NCBI RefSeq assembly: GCF_000427685.1 | Contig: NZ_ATYM01000003.1 | Span: 310,001-374,000, forward strand | Length of the DNA: 64,000 nucleotides | Source: Haloplanus natans DSM 17983 | GTDB taxonomy: Archaea; Halobacteriota; Halobacteria; Halobacteriales; Haloferacaceae | Reading direction: 5' to 3' | Part shown: piece by piece, positions 62,133 through 64,000 of the stretch | Position numbering within the stretch: the first letter of the stretch is position 1 | Layout: every line of letters starts with the position of its first letter | The notes under the pieces: generated by a model | Databases searched by the model: none | Told to the model about the DNA's origin: nothing | What the model saw: only the letters and a program-made list of their open reading frames with translations | Made by a program: the position numbers and the translations under genes

Positions 62133-63575
62133 TTAGCCGCGATGGACGATGGCCACGTCGCAGTCGATGTCGTCGAGTTCCTGAAACGTCGGCGGATCGA
62201 TGAACCGGGAAACTCTGGTTCGTTCGGAACTCGACCCCACGACTGTGAGGTCGTAGTTGGCCGCGTTCGAGGAGAGAAACTCCGTGATCGGGACTTTCGT
62301 TACGCGGGTTTCGAACGCTCCTTCGAACGTCTCCGCCAGGTTCGCGACCATCTCCTCGGCGTCGCGCCGCTCCCGTTCACTGTCGATACAGTGACAAACA
62401 GCAACACGGCCATCGTCGCTAGCGAGTCGGTCAGCAAAGTCGAGTATCGCGTGAGCGACGTCACCGGGATACTTGACAGGGGCTAAGATGCGCCGCCACT
62501 TGTTTCTGCTACCATCGGTGCGAACGGCGACCACGTCCAGCCTCGACGCGAACAGCTCCCGAACGAACCGTGAGAGCCTGCCGCTGTTCGACTCGTAGGG
62601 AGCGACGATCAGATCACAGTGCATATCGTGGGCGGTCTGTATGGCCAGTTGGGCGTCGTTCGGCTCGCCCGTGACCACGATTTCACACGGAACATCGAAG
62701 CGCTCGGAGAGCTCTCCGGCCCGAGACTGGAGTCGGTCGACCGTCTCCTGTACCGATGCAGGAAGTTCCTCGGGACTCGCCGTCGTCGGTTCCTCTAACC
62801 GGACGTTGTTTCCATCTTCTGCCGCCACGACGGTCTCTCCGTCGAGTTCGGTCGCCACCACATCGAGAAGGACGATTTTCCCCGTCTCGTGAGCGGATGC
62901 GAGTCGAGCGCCGAACGCGGCGACCGCCTCCGCCGTCTCGCCACGCATCGGTACGAGGACGTTATCGTCGCCGCGGGTGGTCTGATAGAGATAATCGGCC
63001 CGTCGCTCGTAGGCCGTGCGCCGCCAGAGCGTGAATACGCCCGCGACGAGCGTCGAGGAAACGAACACGCTCACGACGTAGACCACCTGAGTCACGCCCG
63101 GGACGAGTACGAGTAACGCCGTCGAGAACGCCTGTGATTCTTCGAGATCGGCGAGCCACGTCACGGCACTCGTGAGGAGGACGCCGAACGCAGCAGCGCC
63201 CGGATGCACGTGGAACGTTTCGGGGGGAACGTGATACCAGTATCTGGCGGCAACTTCGAGCGCGATCCACCCACAGACCGCTCCCGCAGTCATCCCACCG
63301 ACGAACCGCCGAGGGGACGCGTACTTCGATTCCGGATGGGCGAACAGAGTGTGGGTTCCCGACGCCAACGGTGGGAACAGCAAGAACGGAAGTAGGTCGA
63401 CGGTGTTCGAAATGTAGGTGACGAGGCCGATCAACAGCGGGATGAACAGAAAGAGCGAGACGTGAATGAAGTTCTGAGTCTCCTCCAGCCATCGGTGAAA
63501 GTCCGACACCTCCCGTTGTAAACCTCGATACACACGACCGAGAGTCACGCGTAGCTGCGACGGTATCGACGCCAT
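62133..63575 (-). CDS. HPP-family membrane protein with USP domains
   Basis: 480 residues. The N-terminal 190 form the HPP membrane domain: FIHVSLFLFIPLLIGLVTYI, FLLFPPLASGTHTLFAHPES (the family motif region with PP and HP), FVGGMTAGAVCGWIALEVAA and TALLVLVPGVTQVVYVVSVF. The cytoplasmic part has two USP-like domains (about 205-345 and 360-478: NVLVPMRGETAEAVAAFGAR; RILAPVKYPGDVAHAILDFA; DLTVVGSSSERTRVSRFID). Role unknown; HPP proteins elsewhere transport nitrite or are linked to stress. The ATG is at 63573-63575. Confidence 0.85.
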   Translation of the reverse strand: MASIPSQLRVTLGRVYRGLQREVSDFHRWLEETQNFIHVSLFLFIPLLIGLVTYISNTVDLLPFLLFPPLASGTHTLFAHPESKYASPRRFVGGMTAGAVCGWIALEVAARYWYHVPPETFHVHPGAAAFGVLLTSAVTWLADLEESQAFSTALLVLVPGVTQVVYVVSVFVSSTLVAGVFTLWRRTAYERRADYLYQTTRGDDNVLVPMRGETAEAVAAFGARLASAHETGKIVLLDVVATELDGETVVAAEDGNNVRLEEPTTASPEELPASVQETVDRLQSRAGELSERFDVPCEIVVTGEPNDAQLAIQTAHDMHCDLIVAPYESNSGRLSRFVRELFASRLDVVAVRTDGSRNKWRRILAPVKYPGDVAHAILDFADRLASDDGRVAVCHCIDSERERRDAEEMVANLAETFEGAFETRVTKVPITEFLSSNAANYDLTVVGSSSERTRVSRFIDPPTFQELDDIDCDVAIVHRG

Positions 63576-63904
63576 AGTAATGTGGTATCCAATCAGTGGC
63601 TGGTATTACTTTCGACGATTCGTGCGGTCAAGGATATCACATAGATGAGACTGGTCGCTTCGAATGCGTATTCTACCTTCTGGGGACTAATCAAATAACT
63701 GATATTATATGGTTGACGCGGCTCGAAGGTTTAGTTCGCGAGTTTTTATAAAGACCGACTAGAATTATGCGAATGCAAGATTACACCCGTTACTTCGGAG
63801 GATCACGGGAGAGAAAAGCCAGGATGGCCGGCCACATTTCAGTTCAGGGTCACGAGCTTGGAATAATTTCCTGCGACGGCAATTATCATATCTTTGGAAG
63901 TTGT
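63576..63904. other. intergenic region
   Basis: About 330 bp, AT-rich in the first half, with the promoter of the HPP gene. The stem gcgac/gtcgc (63873-63907) precedes the tRNA piece. No gene is supported. Confidence 0.3.
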
Positions 63905-63947
63905 CGCCTCCAAGTTCAGGGTCCGGGTTCAAATCCTGGTCGGCGCA
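63905..63947 (+). tRNA. orphan tRNA 3' end (partial)
   Basis: ccggg-ttcaaat-cctgg (63923-63939) is a canonical T-arm with a 5-bp stem and 7-base loop, followed by tcggcgc and discriminator a (63940-63947), the 3' acceptor strand. No 5' half with gcgccga lies within the preceding 100 bp; gcgacgg at 63873 pairs with one mismatch, but no D-arm or anticodon arm fits. So this is a tRNA 3' fragment of unknown identity, as is left at attachment sites when an element integrates into a tRNA gene. Confidence 0.55.
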
Positions 63948-64000
63948 GCCCTCAATCCTTCTATCGGTCGGTTTCTTTGAAATCAGCGAAACAGGGAAAA

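Noticed and set aside
63873-63947. Complete tRNA beginning at gcgacgg
   Set aside because: The acceptor would pair with one mismatch, but no D-arm, anticodon arm or plausible anticodon loop can be drawn in the 75 bases.

Overview
The window looks like the accessory part of a haloarchaeal (class Halobacteria) replicon. Predicted proteins are acidic, long antisense frames are open throughout (a sign of high GC with biased third positions), and the gene set is typical of the class: an archaeal TFIIB, a Bat-type sensor-regulator, a histidine kinase with an N-terminal 7TM sensor, a TrkA-C-fused Lrp regulator, USP/APC fusions, ISH6/IS6/IS701-type elements and many TnpB genes. No rRNA operon or CRISPR array is visible. 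The only tRNA sequence is an orphan 3' end near the right edge.

Layout. (1) 1-9.1 kb: a polyphosphate cluster (CHAD protein, PPK1, PPK2) with an acetyltransferase, an arsenate-reductase-like phosphatase and an amphi-Trp protein, then two genes each interrupted by a single in-frame stop. (2) 9.1-16.1 kb: a MoxR AAA+ ATPase and an HExxH/vWA protein flanking a divergent MazE/MazF-type toxin-antitoxin pair, followed by a TraB-like membrane protein and a HEPN protein. (3) 16.1-34.6 kb: an 18.5-kb segment bounded by ISH6 terminal repeats and flanked by a perfect 8-bp direct repeat. It carries an intact ISH6, a 2890-residue GLUG-repeat surface protein, an IS6 element, a Bat-like regulator, a membrane histidine kinase and a response regulator cut short at the right ISH6 end; an IS701-like element later entered that end. 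(4) 34.6-57.4 kb: an eroded plasmid- or provirus-like region with a DUF932-like protein, zinc-finger proteins, DUF6166, a PCNA fragment, TFIIB plus a coupled zinc-ribbon gene, a HicB-like/PIN pair, an OB-fold (RPA-like) protein, an integrase fragment, five full-length and one truncated TnpB, and a compact four-gene operon containing a stand-alone PEP-utilizer swivelling domain without its histidine. (5) 57.5-63.6 kb: a more chromosome-like stress cluster (USP tandem, APC permease-USP, Lrp-TrkA-C, HPP-USP), then an orphan tRNA 3' end that may be an attachment-site remnant.

How it works together. PPK1, PPK2 and the CHAD protein point to polyphosphate synthesis, use and binding. The MoxR/vWA pair probably forms an ATP-driven remodelling unit. 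The ISH6-bounded unit would move a large surface adhesin together with signalling genes. The TnpB elements have cut and duplicated parts of the plasmid-like region, leaving recognisable gene pieces. The strongest candidates for something new are the ISH6-bounded unit, the four-gene operon, the MoxR/HExxH-vWA locus, and a GTTACCCCAC dyad found at two sites with a half-site at a third.
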